Position numbers and translations under genes: made by a program
Source of the DNA: Adiantum capillus-veneris
Taxonomy: Eukaryota > Streptophyta > Polypodiopsida > Polypodiales > Pteridaceae
Assembly: GCA_014529385.2 (NCBI GenBank)
Contig: CM043960.1
Span: 70,187,410 to 70,251,409 of the forward strand
Length of the DNA stretch: 64,000 nt
Direction of reading: 5' to 3'
Notes under the pieces: generated by a model
Told to the model about the DNA's origin: nothing
Database searches by the model: none
The model's input: the letters and a program-made list of their open reading frames with translations, nothing else
Shown: positions 49,809-61,400 of the stretch, in pieces
How the letters are laid out: each line of letters begins with the position of its first letter
Position numbering within the stretch: position 1 is the first letter of the stretch

Positions 49809-52195
49809 CTCGGGCTGCTTTGAAATGTATCGGCAATGATCAAGCAAACACGATTATATATGTAAGAAAGAGAGAGAAGAGGGAGGGGGTGCTTGTTGCA
49901 TTAATACCTTCTTACAAATCTGTCATGACCGATCAAAGTGAGATTAGTATTTGTTCAACATAGATTGAGTAAATTTCACCACGACACATCACAAGAAAAG
50001 CCACCCCAATCACTGTTTAAGGCCAGGGGAGTCCTCTCCACCCTGTCTCCCTCTTACAATATGTGGGATTTATGGCTAAATTGATGACAACACCCAGACA
50101 CAAGCTATCAAGAACTAAAAATATCACCAAGACACTTACACATCATTGTTGTCCATTACTTCACGTTGGAAGAGAGACAAAGTATCCAAGCTTAGTCCAA
50201 ATCCACCCTCCTTGATTCAGCAAATGTTGGGCTTACACTAGTAGGAGGAATGATAGATTTTCCACTCTCAATTGAATGATCGCTCTCTCTCTTACAATGG
50301 CATAGAGTTCCCGTGCTAATCACCCCTATTACAACACATGCACAAGAATACGACAATGAGCTTCCACTCAAGAGCTCCTTCTAGAGAGGTTGAGCTTGGC
50401 TTCTCAAGCTATAGCATAGTGCTCTTGCTTATGGCTCCCCCCCCCCTTTTTGTGCTAGCTGCAACTTCCTTTTATAGAAATTTTGAGGGCTAGGGTTACT
50501 CCTCTAGCCATGGTTGGGTTAGATTTTCAGCACTTTTCTAATTTCTTTTGCTTGGAATTGTCAAGAAGTTGGTGGGGATAGATGAAGAAGAGAGAGAGGA
50601 GAGAAGTGGAGGTGATAGGACTTTTCATACTAAGTTAGTGTTAGTAAATTAGTAGAGTTAGTATTTTTATTGATTTACAAATGGAATTGGATATTTACAG
50701 TGGGAGTATCCATGTAGGATACAAATAAGGAAGAAAAAACTCTTAATAGGTAAGAAACATGGATTTCTTACAATGTCGATGCTCCAAGTGTCTTGAGTAG
50801 GGTCAATTTTGACACTTGTTGACGGTCCACTAGCTTTGACGGTACGTTTTTTCTCCACTTTTGACCTTCCTTGGGAGCCAAGGTAAGTGAACATGAGTAA
50901 TCAATCACCATGATGCTGTCTTTCAAGAGAAGAGGCTGAATTTTGTGGTTTTTTTATAAAGATGGGTAATATGGAAGAGAAAAAATGAGACTAGGTGGTC
51001 AATTTTGGAATGGAAGTGTGTGTACGAGACATGAGTTCACCATGGTTTCTCTTATTCTTCAACGTTGAGAAGAAGGTGAGTAGGGTGCAGAGAGGAGTGG
51101 TGAGAGAGGTGGGGATGATGAGTGGAGAGGTGTGTGTGAAAGAGGAAAATGGTAAAGTGGAAGAGAGAGTGTGGCTGCATAGCATGGGAAAACTGGGGTC
51201 CACCAATAAAATCATAGCTCACAGCTCGTAGCTTAAAAAAATATGAAAAAATTTTAGATGAAAGTTCAGCCCACGAGCTACAACTTTTGTTTTTATCACC
51301 TTTTCAAATTCGGGGAGCATATGATCTTTAAAAATTCAACAAAACCCACTGCTTTTTCCACTGCACAAGGTCCTTGTGAGGTCCTTCTTTGGATGATTCT
51401 TTTGAATACCTCCAAGAGTGAGCTCCCCATGGTGCATGCATGCATGCCACATACCCTTGACCTTATTTGGTAGGTCTATAATTGAAGAAATTGTTGAGAT
51501 CATGATATAAGTGAATAGTACAACTAAGAAAATCAAATATTGGGGGGTCTAAAAATATATGTACATGTCAAATATAAATAATATAGGTGGAAAAAATATA
51601 AAGGGGTCAAAATAAATCTCTCTCATTATAAGTCTACCATAAAAAGATGAATATTTTTGGTGTTCTAATTTATGTTAGTAAAAGAGAATAGATGTAGGAA
51701 GGAAAAATCACAATAGTGAAAAAATATACACATAAATAAAACTAGTTTTTTTGGATTTCTGTTGGGATGGAGTTACATCAAAAATAAGAGAAGCTTGCAT
51801 GAAATTATTTTTATATGGAATAAAGAGTATGCAAAATGGTAAGAAAAAATATGGTAATGGTGAGTCAATGTACATAGCATAAATAACACACCATAGGTAG
51901 AAATATTTAAATAAATACCAAAATAATTATAAAAAATCCTTTTATTTAGGCCCTATATACAATGAAATATTTACACACAAATGGGCCATAATATACTTTT
52001 TTTTTTTTTTTTTTTTGGCTCAACTAGCCCAGTGACTAGCTAGCTGAGGGTTTTTAAGAAGATATGGGAAAAGTTCCCTAACTCACACACACCTATATAC
52101 ACTGAAATGGTAGGGATAGCCACAGTGTTTGGATGATTTTGGTAGGGTGGATTAACTCACTATGGCAATTACGGAGAGCCGAAAAACGGCTATCA
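49551..52195 (-). repeat. 3' LTR of element 2 (complete)
   Basis: Minus strand starts TGATAGCCG and ends CCGCCTCA. The part 49551-50723 repeats at 59160-60324. TATAAAAGG on the minus strand (50468-50476), GA tract 49727-49806, and a T20 run at 51997-52016. The 50724-52195 part has no partner in the window. The start is fixed by the PPT, not by the repeat end. Confidence 0.8.
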
Positions 52196-52199
52196 TTAG

Positions 52200-52209
52200 C
52201 CCTCCCCCA
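52200..52209 (-). other. Polypurine tract, element 2
   Basis: Minus strand TGGGGGAGGG then CTAA before TGAT; the integrase stop is 14 nt upstream. Same junction as element 1. Confidence 0.85.
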
Positions 52210-52223
52210 GGATGATGGTATAT

Positions 52224-53648
52224 TCATGTACCATCATAGAGCATCTTTTCCAAAGAGAGTGCTTCAAAGTCCTTGATGAGGTCTTCATTGTTTGGCCCCT
52301 CAGAATTTTGGTTTGAGTTACACTCATGCTTCACGGAACAATACCTACATGAGATAGCTACCTTTTGACAGATCTTTGGTAGATCCTTTGGTAGAAGGCG
52401 ACTCAAATAATGCTTCAAGCGATACCCGTTTACCTTCCTGGAGTGCTCTTTCCCATTCAAGTCCATAAGTTGATAGTAGCTTGAATTGAAAGCCTTCTTA
52501 ACTGTGTATGACCCTTGCCATCTAGTTTCAAATTTGGCATCAAAACGATTGTCAAGTTGATTGTCATACCTTAGCACAAGATCTCCTTCATTGATACCTT
52601 TGTCCTTTAGTTTCTTGTCAAGCTTCTCCTTCGCCTGCGTAGCTTTCCTCTTGTAGCACTTGTATGCTGCTTCTCTTTTCCACTCAAGATCAGCTAAGGT
52701 AAGAAGTCGATCCATCCATGCTTCTTGATCATCTTGTGCTGCTTTGCCATGAAGTCGTATTGTTGGGATGTTGAGCTCAATTGGTTGTAAAGACTCTTGA
52801 CCATAGACCATTTGAAATGGTGTAAACTCCGTGGTTTCCCTATATGTGGTTCGATACGCCCACAAGGCACCATCCAAGAAGTCATCCCACAACTTTGTCT
52901 TGTTTCTCACCATCTTTCTAATGATGCCTGCAATGACACCATTAGCTTTTTCTACGAGACCATTGGATTGGGGATAGTAGGGTGTACTATGACGATGTAG
53001 AATGTGAAGTTCTTCACAGACCTCTGTGAGCAAGCCCTTTCTAAACCCTGGACCATTATCAGAAACAATCTCCAAAGGTGTGTCAAATCTACAACAAATG
53101 TGAGTGTAGACAAATTTGCTCACTGTACTCTCATTTACCTTTGCCACACTTTGTGCTTCTACCCATCTTGTCATGTAGTCTATGGCCACCAAGATATATG
53201 ATTTCCCATTTTTAGTCCTAGGCAATGGACCCATAGCATCAATGCCCCACTTTTCAAAGGGTCCATTTGCAAGCACGATTTGCCTTGGACCATACACCAA
53301 TCTTCTATTCCCATTTACCTTACAATTGTGACAACTTTTACACCAATGTTGGACATCCACATGCAGACTTGGCCAAACATACCCCGCAAGCAAAATCTTC
53401 TTCACAGTTAACTCCTGGGCAAAATGACCACCACATGCCTCTTCATGCAAACCTTTTAGAATGGTTGGAATCTCCTTGATAGTTGGTACTCTTCTGCACA
53501 CTTGATCCTTCCCTCTTTGATAGAGGGATCCTTCTAGGAAGAGATACGCGCTTGCCTTTTTCATGAGTCTCCTCTTCTGAGCCTTCGTGAAGTCTTGTGG
53601 AAACTCACCCTCCAAAATGTAGCTAATAATGGGAGTCAATGACTCCAA
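52224..53648 (-). pseudogene. Integrase, element 2
   Basis: An open frame of 474 codons, the longest intact integrase in the window. HHCC finger region HEEACGGHFA to CKSCHNC; catalytic D (WGIDAMGPL), D (EIVSDNGPGF) and E (GLVEKANGV); then LVLRYDNQLD and a GPF-like module (WQGSYTVKKA, with S-Y for P-F). A frameshift near 53640 separates it from RNase H. The long C-terminal tail (about 60 residues, Cys/Asn-rich) after the module is not in element 1. The frame opens without a start codon of its own, as expected inside a polyprotein. Confidence 0.88.
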
Positions 53649-54547
53649 TCCTTGTTATCTCGGTTGCTTGACAGTTGCACCATGATGACCTGCACTTCTT
53701 TCTCAACACATGTACTTGATTGTTGTGCAAGTAAATCGGCATCTTCATTTTGTTTCCTAGGAATATGATATAGTTGCACTTCTTCAAAGTGATTAAACAT
53801 CCTACGAATGGCATGAACTTTTGTCCTTAGGCTTTCATTCTTGCATGCCCAAATGCCTAAAATTTGCTTCACAATGAGAAGTGCATCCCCTTTTACCATG
53901 AGACGTTGTATCCCTTGGCCAATGCACATCTTCAAACCATGAAGTAGTGTGTCGTATTCTGCTTCATTGTTGCTAGTTGAACCTGGTAGATTGACCTTCT
54001 CTTTCATGACCACCTTCCCACTTGGGTTGTGCAACACTAGCCCTCCCCCTGATTTTCCTGTGACTCGTCGAAAAGCTCCATCAAAGAACAAGGTAAAAGC
54101 ATTAGGAATATTTTTCGGTGGTGGCAATGGTAGGGTCTTTATTTCAGGCACCTTAATCTCCTTCTCATGTACCCTATAAGTAAGGATCCCTGCCAATTGT
54201 GCACGCACACTATCTTCTACTTTGAAAGAGTATTGAAACTCTTGCAATTCCATAATCCACTTTGAGATCCTAGTGCTAAGATTCATTTGAGATGACACCC
54301 ACGGAAACAAATTTTCTGCATGGAGAATTACAAAAGGTTTTGGTAGCAAGTAGGATCTAAACTTTCTCACCGCAAACATGAGAGAAAGCATCATGAGTTC
54401 TGCCTCCGTGTAGCCTCTCTCCAAAGCATTCATGACCCTACTAGCAAAGTAGATGGGTCGCATCTGGGTACTATGGGGATCATGTTGTAGCAAAACCGCT
54501 CCAATTGTTTCTTTCCCAACACTAGAGCTAACAAAGAATGTGTACTA
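53636..54547 (-). pseudogene. RNase H and archaeal-type second RNase H, element 2
   Basis: Ty3 RNase H remnant with YFASRVMNALERGYTEAE, then a linker LPLPPPKNIPNA and the second RNase H: D (LFFDGAFRRV), E (NNEAEYDTLL), D (VKGDALLIV) and the D in KQNEDADLLAQ. All four acidic positions are present. The frame is preceded by a TAG (54545-54547) in an otherwise continuous sequence. Confidence 0.87.
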
Positions 54548-56689
54548 CCAACAAGGAGGCATGAGTGTTGGTAGTTCTGACAGGATGACTTTAATGTTAC
54601 AAAAGTACTCTTCAAGCTCATCAGACCATGCAAATTCTACTTGTTGTGTCAACTTTTGCAAAGGATGAAGCAACTCCGAAGCTAAGTGAATAAAGCGTGA
54701 CATATACTTCACCTTTTGAATGAATGAGATGACCTCTTTGAGATTCTTGGGTGATGGGAGCTCAATAAGAGCCTTTGCCTTTGAAGGATCCACCTCAATG
54801 CCTTTATAGGAAACCTTGTGACCAAGAAAAATCACTTCATCCTCACCTATGTGACACTTGTCGGGGTTGAGTTGACCTCCCATGTCATAGAGCTTCTTTA
54901 AACCTTCTTCTACCCTTTGTAGATGCAATGATTTTGAGCTATAAATGCAAAAATCATCAATAAAAACCCTAATGGACTTTCCAAATAATGTTTGAAACAC
55001 CATGTTCATGAAGCGTTGGAAAGTTGCAGGAGCATTTTTCAGGCCAAATGGCATGACTCTAAAAGCATAACAACCCCAAGGAGTGATGAAGGTTGTTTTC
55101 AATTGATCTTCCAATGCGATACCTATTTGAAAGTAACTCGAGTAGCCATCACACACAGTGTACTTCTCATGACCAGCTACCTCATTTAGTATCTCATCTT
55201 GAAATGGGAGGGTAAAGTGACCTCTTTTTGTTGCCTCATTGAGTGGACGGTAATCTACACACACCCTCCACTTGCCATTTTTCTTAGAAGTGACAACAAC
55301 GAGAGAGACCCACTCTAAATTCTCCACTGGATAAATGAAACCTGCTGCTAGAAGCTTTCTTACCTCCTTGAGTAAAGCCTGCTCCTTGATGACTTCTAGC
55401 CTTCGTAGCTTTTGAGCCTTAGGTGTGGCCTCTGGCTTCAACTCAATTTTGTGTTGAACAGCATCTACTCCACACACATCGGTGTAGTCTTTAGCGAAAA
55501 GCCTAGGAAATTTCCTTAACACACCTTTGAGCTCCTCTCTTTCATCCTTTGTAAGTGTTGTAGATAACATACCTTCTAGCATTCTTTCATCTTCCACTTT
55601 TTGGTTTTCTTGGGAACCTACCTCTTCCAAACGTGGGCAAGAGGTCTCTTGGTTGTTTGGCTTAAACCTTACCCCCATGACTTCGATGGAAGACTCCTCT
55701 TCAGTAATGATGTCGCTACTTTCTCCTTCTGAAGTGCTATCGGTCCAGCCTTCTTCCGTCTCACTTTGAGATGATTCTTCATGGAGCTCCTCTTGGCGTT
55801 GCTCCTTCATGTCAAAGACAACCTTCTTATGATTTTCATTCCTGCAGATTAGCTTTCCACTCTCCCAATCCTGCAAAGCTCGCATTTTCATTAGCCATGG
55901 TCTCCCTAGGATAAATGGGTAACCATTTCCTTTGGTAGACATGACATAGAAATCCACTGCCTTCTTAATGCCAAAGGCCTCCACAAAGATATTTTTACAA
56001 ATTCCTACACACCTAGCTTTGCTATTGTTTGCCATCTTGACTTTAATTTCAGGTGTCTCATGGATGTGCATGCCTAGTTTTTGCATGAGTCCCTCTGTCA
56101 TGATGCAAATTTGTGCACCCCCATCCACTAGACCTTTCCTAACCAATCTTCCTTTGATGTAACAATCTAGCACAGGTGTAATATCTTCATTCATTTCAGC
56201 ATGTGCAATTTTTACAACAAGAACACTCTCTTTTATCTTTCTCCTAGTGCTAACTGCCTTCGTTAAATCCCTCCTAACTTGTGGGCATAATGCAAGAAAC
56301 TGAGGCCATGAGATATCAAGACCCTTACCTCTCATGTCTTCCAATAGGTTGTATGGAGCCATACCATGTCCAAGAGGAAATTCTTGGAGATTGATACGAC
56401 GTCGAGTCCTCTTAGCTTCCTTGGTCTCCTTTGTCTTCTTTTCTCGTCCATGGTCACTTTGTGATGTGACACCTTCTTTCTCTTTACCTTTTCCTCGTCC
56501 ACGCTTAATGCCATTTGCTTCCATGTCAACCTCATTTGAGTTTGTCACCTCTACTACATGCACATTTGGGTCTGGCAGAGGTGGAACTCCTTCCACTCCT
56601 TGTGGAGGTGGTCTTGCTCCATTTGGACTTTGTAGAAGCCGTCGTTGCTGACTAGTTCCTTCTCCTGCATTCATCACTGGGTAATTCAA
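54548..56689 (-). pseudogene. Linker, protease and reverse transcriptase, element 2
   Basis: 714 open codons; the first codon is TTG and the frame continues from gag. Protease active site VDGGAQICIMT (D-G-G), then YPFILGRPWL. RT motifs: SLVVVTSKKNGKWRVCVDY, PFQDEILNEVAG, TPWGCYAFRVMPFGL, NAPATFQRF and VFIDDFCIYSS. The S-L in place of S-P and T-S in place of T-P in the first RT motif are mild changes. An acidic Ser-rich linker lies between protease and RT. Confidence 0.9.
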
Positions 56690-57499
56690 GTTAGGTCTCC
56701 CTGGCTCCCCACGGGGCCAAGGAAAATTTTACATCCGATGTCCAGACTTACCGCAATTTCAACATTGCAAGACTCTCCTAGGTCGTGAATCTCGCTCTTC
56801 AGACTTCTTTGCTTGTCCCTTTGGACCTACAGCTTGTGCAAGGTGAATTGACAAGCTGCTTAAAGATTCATTTAACTTCTCAATCACTTCCGCCGTTACC
56901 TTAGGAAGCTCCCTAGATGTTGATGCTTGTGACTTACCTTTGGGTCTAAGACCTTCTATTGGAACCTCTCCCCTTAGGCACTTGAGTTTCCTATAATTCT
57001 TGGAAGCTCTAATTTCAGCTGCATCATAGGTGGCAGGTGTATCCGCCTCTACCTTTACCTTAAGATCAGGAAAGAGTCCAGCTATGAATCTCTCCTTCTT
57101 TAGAAATTCTGCACCATCACCAAGGTTAGCAACATTTCATATCCATAGAGCCCAAAGACGTAGAAACTCTTGCTTGTACAAGTAGTAGTCATCTAAATCT
57201 TTTTGCTTATGAGAAACAATGTCTTGCCATAGTTTTTGAGTGTTTTGGGGATCAAAGAAGTATCTCTTGAAATGATTCATAACTTCCGTGTAATTCCCTT
57301 TAACTTCCTCAGGCAAAGAGTCAAACCAAGTGCTAGCATCCTTCCTAAGGACCACCTCAAACATCTCTACACGCTCTTGATCAGTTACTATCCTCTTGAT
57401 ACGACAAGACATCTTGAAATTTGCTAAAAATAATTCTGCATCCTCTCCAGGCTCTCCAAATAAAAGAGGGTATCCGGACATTTGGCGTTGGCTTTCCAT
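56690..57499 (-). pseudogene. gag of element 2
   Basis: ATG at 57499 (MESQRQMSGYPLLFGEPG). Gag domain with DASTWFDSLPEE and QEFLRLWALW. TGA at 57137-57139. The frame resumes as GDGAEFLKKERF and runs to a zinc knuckle in which two stops (56759-56761 and 56729-56731) and a Phe at the last Cys position are found; the rest is CGKSGHRM. Element 1 has the same last position changed to Tyr. Confidence 0.83.
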
Positions 57500-57587
57500 T
57501 ATTATGAAAGATTACAACACGAGTTGCAACAAGGGATACAATAGAAATTTAGAACCACTCGCCTGCAAATGAAGAAGTAAGAAAGTA

Positions 57588-58007
57588 TCACTCTAGGTTT
57601 TCTTCTTCAGCTATCCAAGCTTCAATGAGGTCTCGATTTGTTTGATCAAAACAAAAGGGTAGACTATTTATGAGCTCTAAGAAGGGTTGAAATTCTTCAA
57701 AGCTAAAACGATATACAAAAATATCTAAAACTTCATTTTCTGGATCTAGAAGAGCAACCACGTCCCAAGTAATGAATTGCACTTGCTCTACAATTCCCAA
57801 TGCACAAGCGGTTTGTATAAAAACTAGATCTTCATTCTCGTCGAAGGCTGTGAGAAAGTAGCAATTGACTAGGATCTCCTTTCCTTCGAGTTCCACATAG
57901 TCGGAATGAGGCAACCTTCTCACAATTTCATAAAGAACATCCTCCTCAAGTCCAATCAAGCTTGCAAGATTTAAAGACTCCACTTGTGCTACAAAACTCC
58001 TGGACAA
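57588..58007 (-). CDS. Leader ORF, paralogue 2 (unknown)
   Basis: 139 codons opening without an ATG (first codon TTG). Pattern FIQTACALGIV..V.F..W, then F.F..R..F.EF.P.LELINSLPF, then NRDLIEAW. It aligns along most of its length with 58054-58410. The family is unknown. It lies 89 nt before gag. Confidence 0.5.
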   Translation of the reverse strand: MSRSFVAQVESLNLASLIGLEEDVLYEIVRRLPHSDYVELEGKEILVNCYFLTAFDENEDLVFIQTACALGIVEQVQFITWDVVALLDPENEVLDIFVYRFSFEEFQPFLELINSLPFCFDQTNRDLIEAWIAEEENLE

Positions 58008-58053
58008 AAACTCCTTAGGATTATGGTTAAATCATTCATAAGCATCAAGAGAT

Positions 58054-58410
58054 TTACAATGTCTCTATGAACAAAGTGTCATAGAAAGTAGAGAAGGATG
58101 AGAATTTATACAAATTTGCAATCTTCTCGATGCTCTCTTTATTAAGACAAGCCCTAAATAGCTCCCTATCTCCTTTATTGAAAGTGAAAGGAAGACTATT
58201 AATAAGACGCAAATGAGGGAAAAATTCACCAAATATGAGTCTATGAAGCATAAACTTTGACCGCAAGTTTCCTGAAGAGTCTTCCTCAATGGTGAAATGC
58301 ACTCGCCAAACACCAAATTTCACTCTATTTACCAATCTTAGGGCACACACTACTTGGATGAATGTACGGTCTTCCTTAGTGCTCAACAGCAAAAGGAAAA
58401 TGGAATCCAC
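58054..58410 (-). CDS. Leader ORF, paralogue 1 (unknown)
   Basis: 118 codons, first codon GTG. Contains FIQVVCALRLVNRVKFGVW, F.LHRLIFGEFFPHLRLINSLPF and DRELFRACL, matching 57588-58007. Same frame as the two LPL ORFs upstream. No domain recognised. Confidence 0.5.
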   Translation of the reverse strand: MDSIFLLLLSTKEDRTFIQVVCALRLVNRVKFGVWRVHFTIEEDSSGNLRSKFMLHRLIFGEFFPHLRLINSLPFTFNKGDRELFRACLNKESIEKIANLYKFSSFSTFYDTLFIETL

Positions 58411-58635
58411 ACGTAGGACCTTTCATCTTAGCTTCACCACCCTCTTGTTATGAGGGAGACGCTTTACTACCTGCTCCTACAACTCAATCGGTAATAGAGC
58501 TAGATCTCTAAGGATAGAATTTTCACTGCACACACACTCCTTGTTAGAACAAATGATCATTTTTTTTGTTTTTGTAACAAACGTGGACAAACAAAAAGCC
58601 AACATACACACTATTTTGTTTGGCTGCACTTTATT

Positions 58636-58848
58636 TTAAAATAAAATAAACACATGTACATCAAAAGAAGTGTGGTAGTTGATGAGAGGTAGAATGACAG
58701 GTTGTGGAGATGCAAGAATTTCTCCTGTTCTTTCAGCCCCAAACATAAACACCATACGCTGCTGAAAATGTATCTTTCTACTAAGTGCAATATTTATCCT
58801 AATATGTGGTGTGAAGTAAAAAGGGAAATTTTTTGGGCCATTATCCAT
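58636..58848 (-). CDS. Small leader protein, LPL family, copy 2 (element 2)
   Basis: 70 codons with an ATG start. Pattern IHFQQRMVFMFGAERTGEI, ASPQPVILPLINY, F.VHVFILF-stop. Homologous to copy 1 and to element 1 3595-3813. It begins 21 nt after the end of copy 1 in the same frame, with a second stop in between. Confidence 0.62.
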   Translation of the reverse strand: MDNGPKNFPFYFTPHIRINIALSRKIHFQQRMVFMFGAERTGEILASPQPVILPLINYHTSFDVHVFILF

Positions 58849-58869
58849 GCTCTATACATAACCTAATGC

Positions 58870-59082
58870 CTAAAATAGAACAAAGATATATACATCGAAA
58901 CTAAGATCGTACCTAATGAGAGGCAAAATAAAAGGATTTACCGAAGCATTTATTTCGGCTAACCTAAGAGAACCTAAAATTCTACGAATTACTCGTTGAA
59001 ATTGCAACTTAGTACTAACAATTATGTGTACCTTTTCCCTTGCAATCGGAATGAAAGGATCATACAAATTCTCGTGATTCAT
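58870..59082 (-). CDS. Small leader protein, LPL family, copy 1 (element 2)
   Basis: 70 codons with an ATG start 51 nt after the PBS. Pattern LQFQRVIRRILGSLRLAEI, ASVNPFILPLIRY, FDVYIFVLF-stop. First ORF of the element's transcript, so it would be translated first. Three copies in two elements end at the same place. Function unknown. Confidence 0.65.
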   Translation of the reverse strand: MNHENLYDPFIPIAREKVHIIVSTKLQFQRVIRRILGSLRLAEINASVNPFILPLIRYDLSFDVYIFVLF

Positions 59083-59132
59083 GCAAGCTACTTGATTATG
59101 CTAAAGGTTGAGCCTTCACAAAACATACACAA

Positions 59133-59156
59133 GTTCGATCCTCCGTGGGGGCACCA
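59133..59156 (-). other. PBS, element 2
   Basis: Minus strand TGGTGCCCCCACGGAGG and then GATCGAAC, 24 nt that could pair with the acceptor and T-arm of one tRNA. First 12 bases identical to element 1. Confidence 0.8.
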
Positions 59157-59159
59157 ATT

Positions 59160-59333
59160 TGAGGCGGTCCGGAGCGGGCAACAAGAAGGGTGGCCTCTAA
59201 TCACCCTTGTAGGCTCCCGTGCTGCTCAATTGGGTTGGGGTTGGAAAAAACAACAAACACACACACAAACTCGCAACCTAACCCTACACAAATTTGGGGC
59301 ACCACCTAGTTTTGGATGCGAACTAGGAAGCGT

Positions 59334-59407
<74 letters not shown>

Positions 59408-60324
59408 CTCGGGCTGCTTTGAAATGTATCGGCAATGATCAAGCAAACACGATTATATATGTAAGAAAGAGAGAGAAGAGGGAGGGGGTGCTTGTTGCAT
59501 TAATACCTTCTTACAAATCTGTCATGACCGATCAAAGTGAGATTAGTATTTGTTCAACATAGATTGAGTAAATTTCACCACGACACATCACAAGAAAAGC
59601 CACCCCAATCACTGTTTTAAGGCCAGGGGAGTCCTCTCCACCCTGTCTCCCTCTTACAATATGTGGGATTTATGGCTAAATTGATGACAACACCCAGACA
59701 CAAGCTATCAAGAACTAAAAATATCACCAAGACACTTACACATCATTGTTGTCCATTACTTCACGTTGGAAGAGAGACAAAGTATCCAAGCTTAGTCCAA
59801 ATCCACCCTCCTTGATTCAGCAAATGTTGGGCTTACACTAGTAGGAGGAATGATAGATTTTCCACTCTCAATTGAATGATCGCTCTCTCTCTTACAATGG
59901 CATAGAGTTCCCGTGCTAATCACCCCTATTACAACACATGCACAAGAATACGACAATGAGCTTCCACTCAAGAGCTCCTTCTAGAGAGGTTGAGCTTGGC
60001 TTCTCAAGCTATAGCATAGTGCTCTTGCTTATGGCTCCCCCCCCCCCTTTTTGTGCTAGCTGCAACTTCCTTTTATAGAAATTTTGAGGGCTAGGGTTAC
60101 TCCTCTAGCCATGGTTGGGTTAGATTTTCAGCACTTTTCTAATTTCTTTTGCTTGGAATTGTCAAGAAGTTGGTGGGGATAGATGAAGAAGAGAGAGAGG
60201 AGAGAAGTGGAGGTGATAGGACTTTTCATACTAAGTTAGTGTTAGTAAATTAGTAGAGTTAGTATTTTTATTGATTTACAAATGGAATTGGATATTTACA
60301 GTGGGAGTATCCATGTAGGATACA
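59160..60324 (-). repeat. 5' LTR of element 2, truncated
   Basis: Matches 49551-50723. It retains the minus-strand TATA (60069-60077) and GA tract (59336-59405) but lacks the first 1.47 kb of U3. At 60324 it joins a copia gag fragment. Confidence 0.85.
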
Positions 60325-60579
60325 AATATGTCTCCAAGTACTACCAAAAGTCTGGTAAGAATCTGACAAAGCATCAAGAACAGTCTGCACAAGGGAACTG
60401 TCAAAAATGACTTCACCTGCAGAAATAAGTTGCTCATTGATATCCTTGACACCAACAATGAAAGTGTCCATGTCATCTTCCTCATGCATAATCTTCGACT
60501 CCAGTTCTTTACACAGTAATGCAATTTTTGCCTCTGTTAGCAGAAAGCTAACACAGATACCATTTTTCGAAGTTCTCAT
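60325..60579 (-). pseudogene. Copia gag (UBN2-type) fragment
   Basis: Reads from an Arg at 60579 as LLTEAKIALLCKELESKI, DDMDTFIVGVKDI, SAGEVIFDSSLVQTVLDAL, matching the middle of copia Gag. It ends at the truncated LTR of element 2. Confidence 0.7.
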
Positions 60580-61400
60580 TGTAAAACACTTATTATTTTG
60601 ATAAATCGGGAATATTGTAACTCCTATTTTCTCTGCAATTAATGATCCGGGGCTACAAGCTTCCAGATTGTATCAACTTGTCATTACCCATCTTTGGTAG
60701 AACTCCCAGATTATTAGTTTTGACCACCAAAAACCGTGGCTAAGGTATAAAAGCCAATTTTTGTAAGTTATTGTAAAGTTTTTGATAATGAAATACACAG
60801 CGTAAGCTAACGATGCTCACTCCTCTCCTTTTCGCACTTCCTACTCCCTCCCTGGTTGTCACATTGCAATCATGTTTGTTGCATTGCAACCGCAAGTAGG
60901 AGCTCTACGCATTGACGTAAACACATCATAGTAATTCGTAGTTTTTGACGTCGGTGACCCGCGGCCTAATTTCATCATAACTAGGAATTTACACTTTCAA
61001 ATCAAAAACTAAGCATAGGCGGGGTATTGGGGCATCATTGCTAAGCATTTAGATGCATTCTGGGTCGAAAACGACTAGATCAAAAATACACTACTGTTAA
61101 TAATCGCGATTTTGGAACTTGACCTAAAGTGGGGTTTGAGACCATAAGCATGTGTGCTTAGGAATTATAAACGTGTCCTAGAAGTTTTGTTATGTTTGGA
61201 TGTCATCTGATGTTGTAACGGATGTGATTTGTTTGCCAATGAGTGATTGGATTTTGGTGATTTCAATCACTTGAGTGTAGCTTGAGTTAGATGCGAGTTG
61301 TTAGTTTTTTTCCAAGAGATTGACAACCTCTTGTAGCCTCTATGCACTATTCGAGTCAGTTTCGTCCCATGGATTGATAATTTAATCGTCGTTCTCGCTA
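60580..61400. other. Unassigned; possible LTR fragment
   Basis: TATAAAAG on + at 60746-60753 in a context like an LTR promoter. No ORF supported. Confidence 0.35.

Larger units (their letters stand above)
49551..60324 (-). mobile_element. Element 2: Tat-like Ty3/gypsy, truncated 5' LTR
   Basis: A 10.8-kb minus-strand element. The 3' LTR is 49551-52195 (2,645 bp); its start TGATAGCCG follows a PPT identical in kind to element 1. The 5' LTR keeps only 59160-60324, matching 49551-50723 with about eight differences plus repeat-length changes by eye. PBS is adjacent at 59133-59156. The interior has two pairs of small leader ORFs, gag, protease, RT, RNase H, archaeal-type RNase H with its NEAEY motif, and integrase. 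Left flank GGTAC has no partner because the right LTR end is missing. Confidence 0.9.

Noticed and set aside
49551-50723. Taking this 1.17-kb repeat as the whole LTR of element 2
   Set aside because: The bases after 50723 are purine-rich on the wrong strand for a PPT, while a PPT identical in kind to element 1 lies at 52200-52209 before TGAT. The LTR is therefore longer and the right copy truncated.
51997-52090. Possible SINE: T20 run next to TAGCCCAGTGACTAGC, like a Pol III box A
   Set aside because: No box B within the expected distance and no target duplication.
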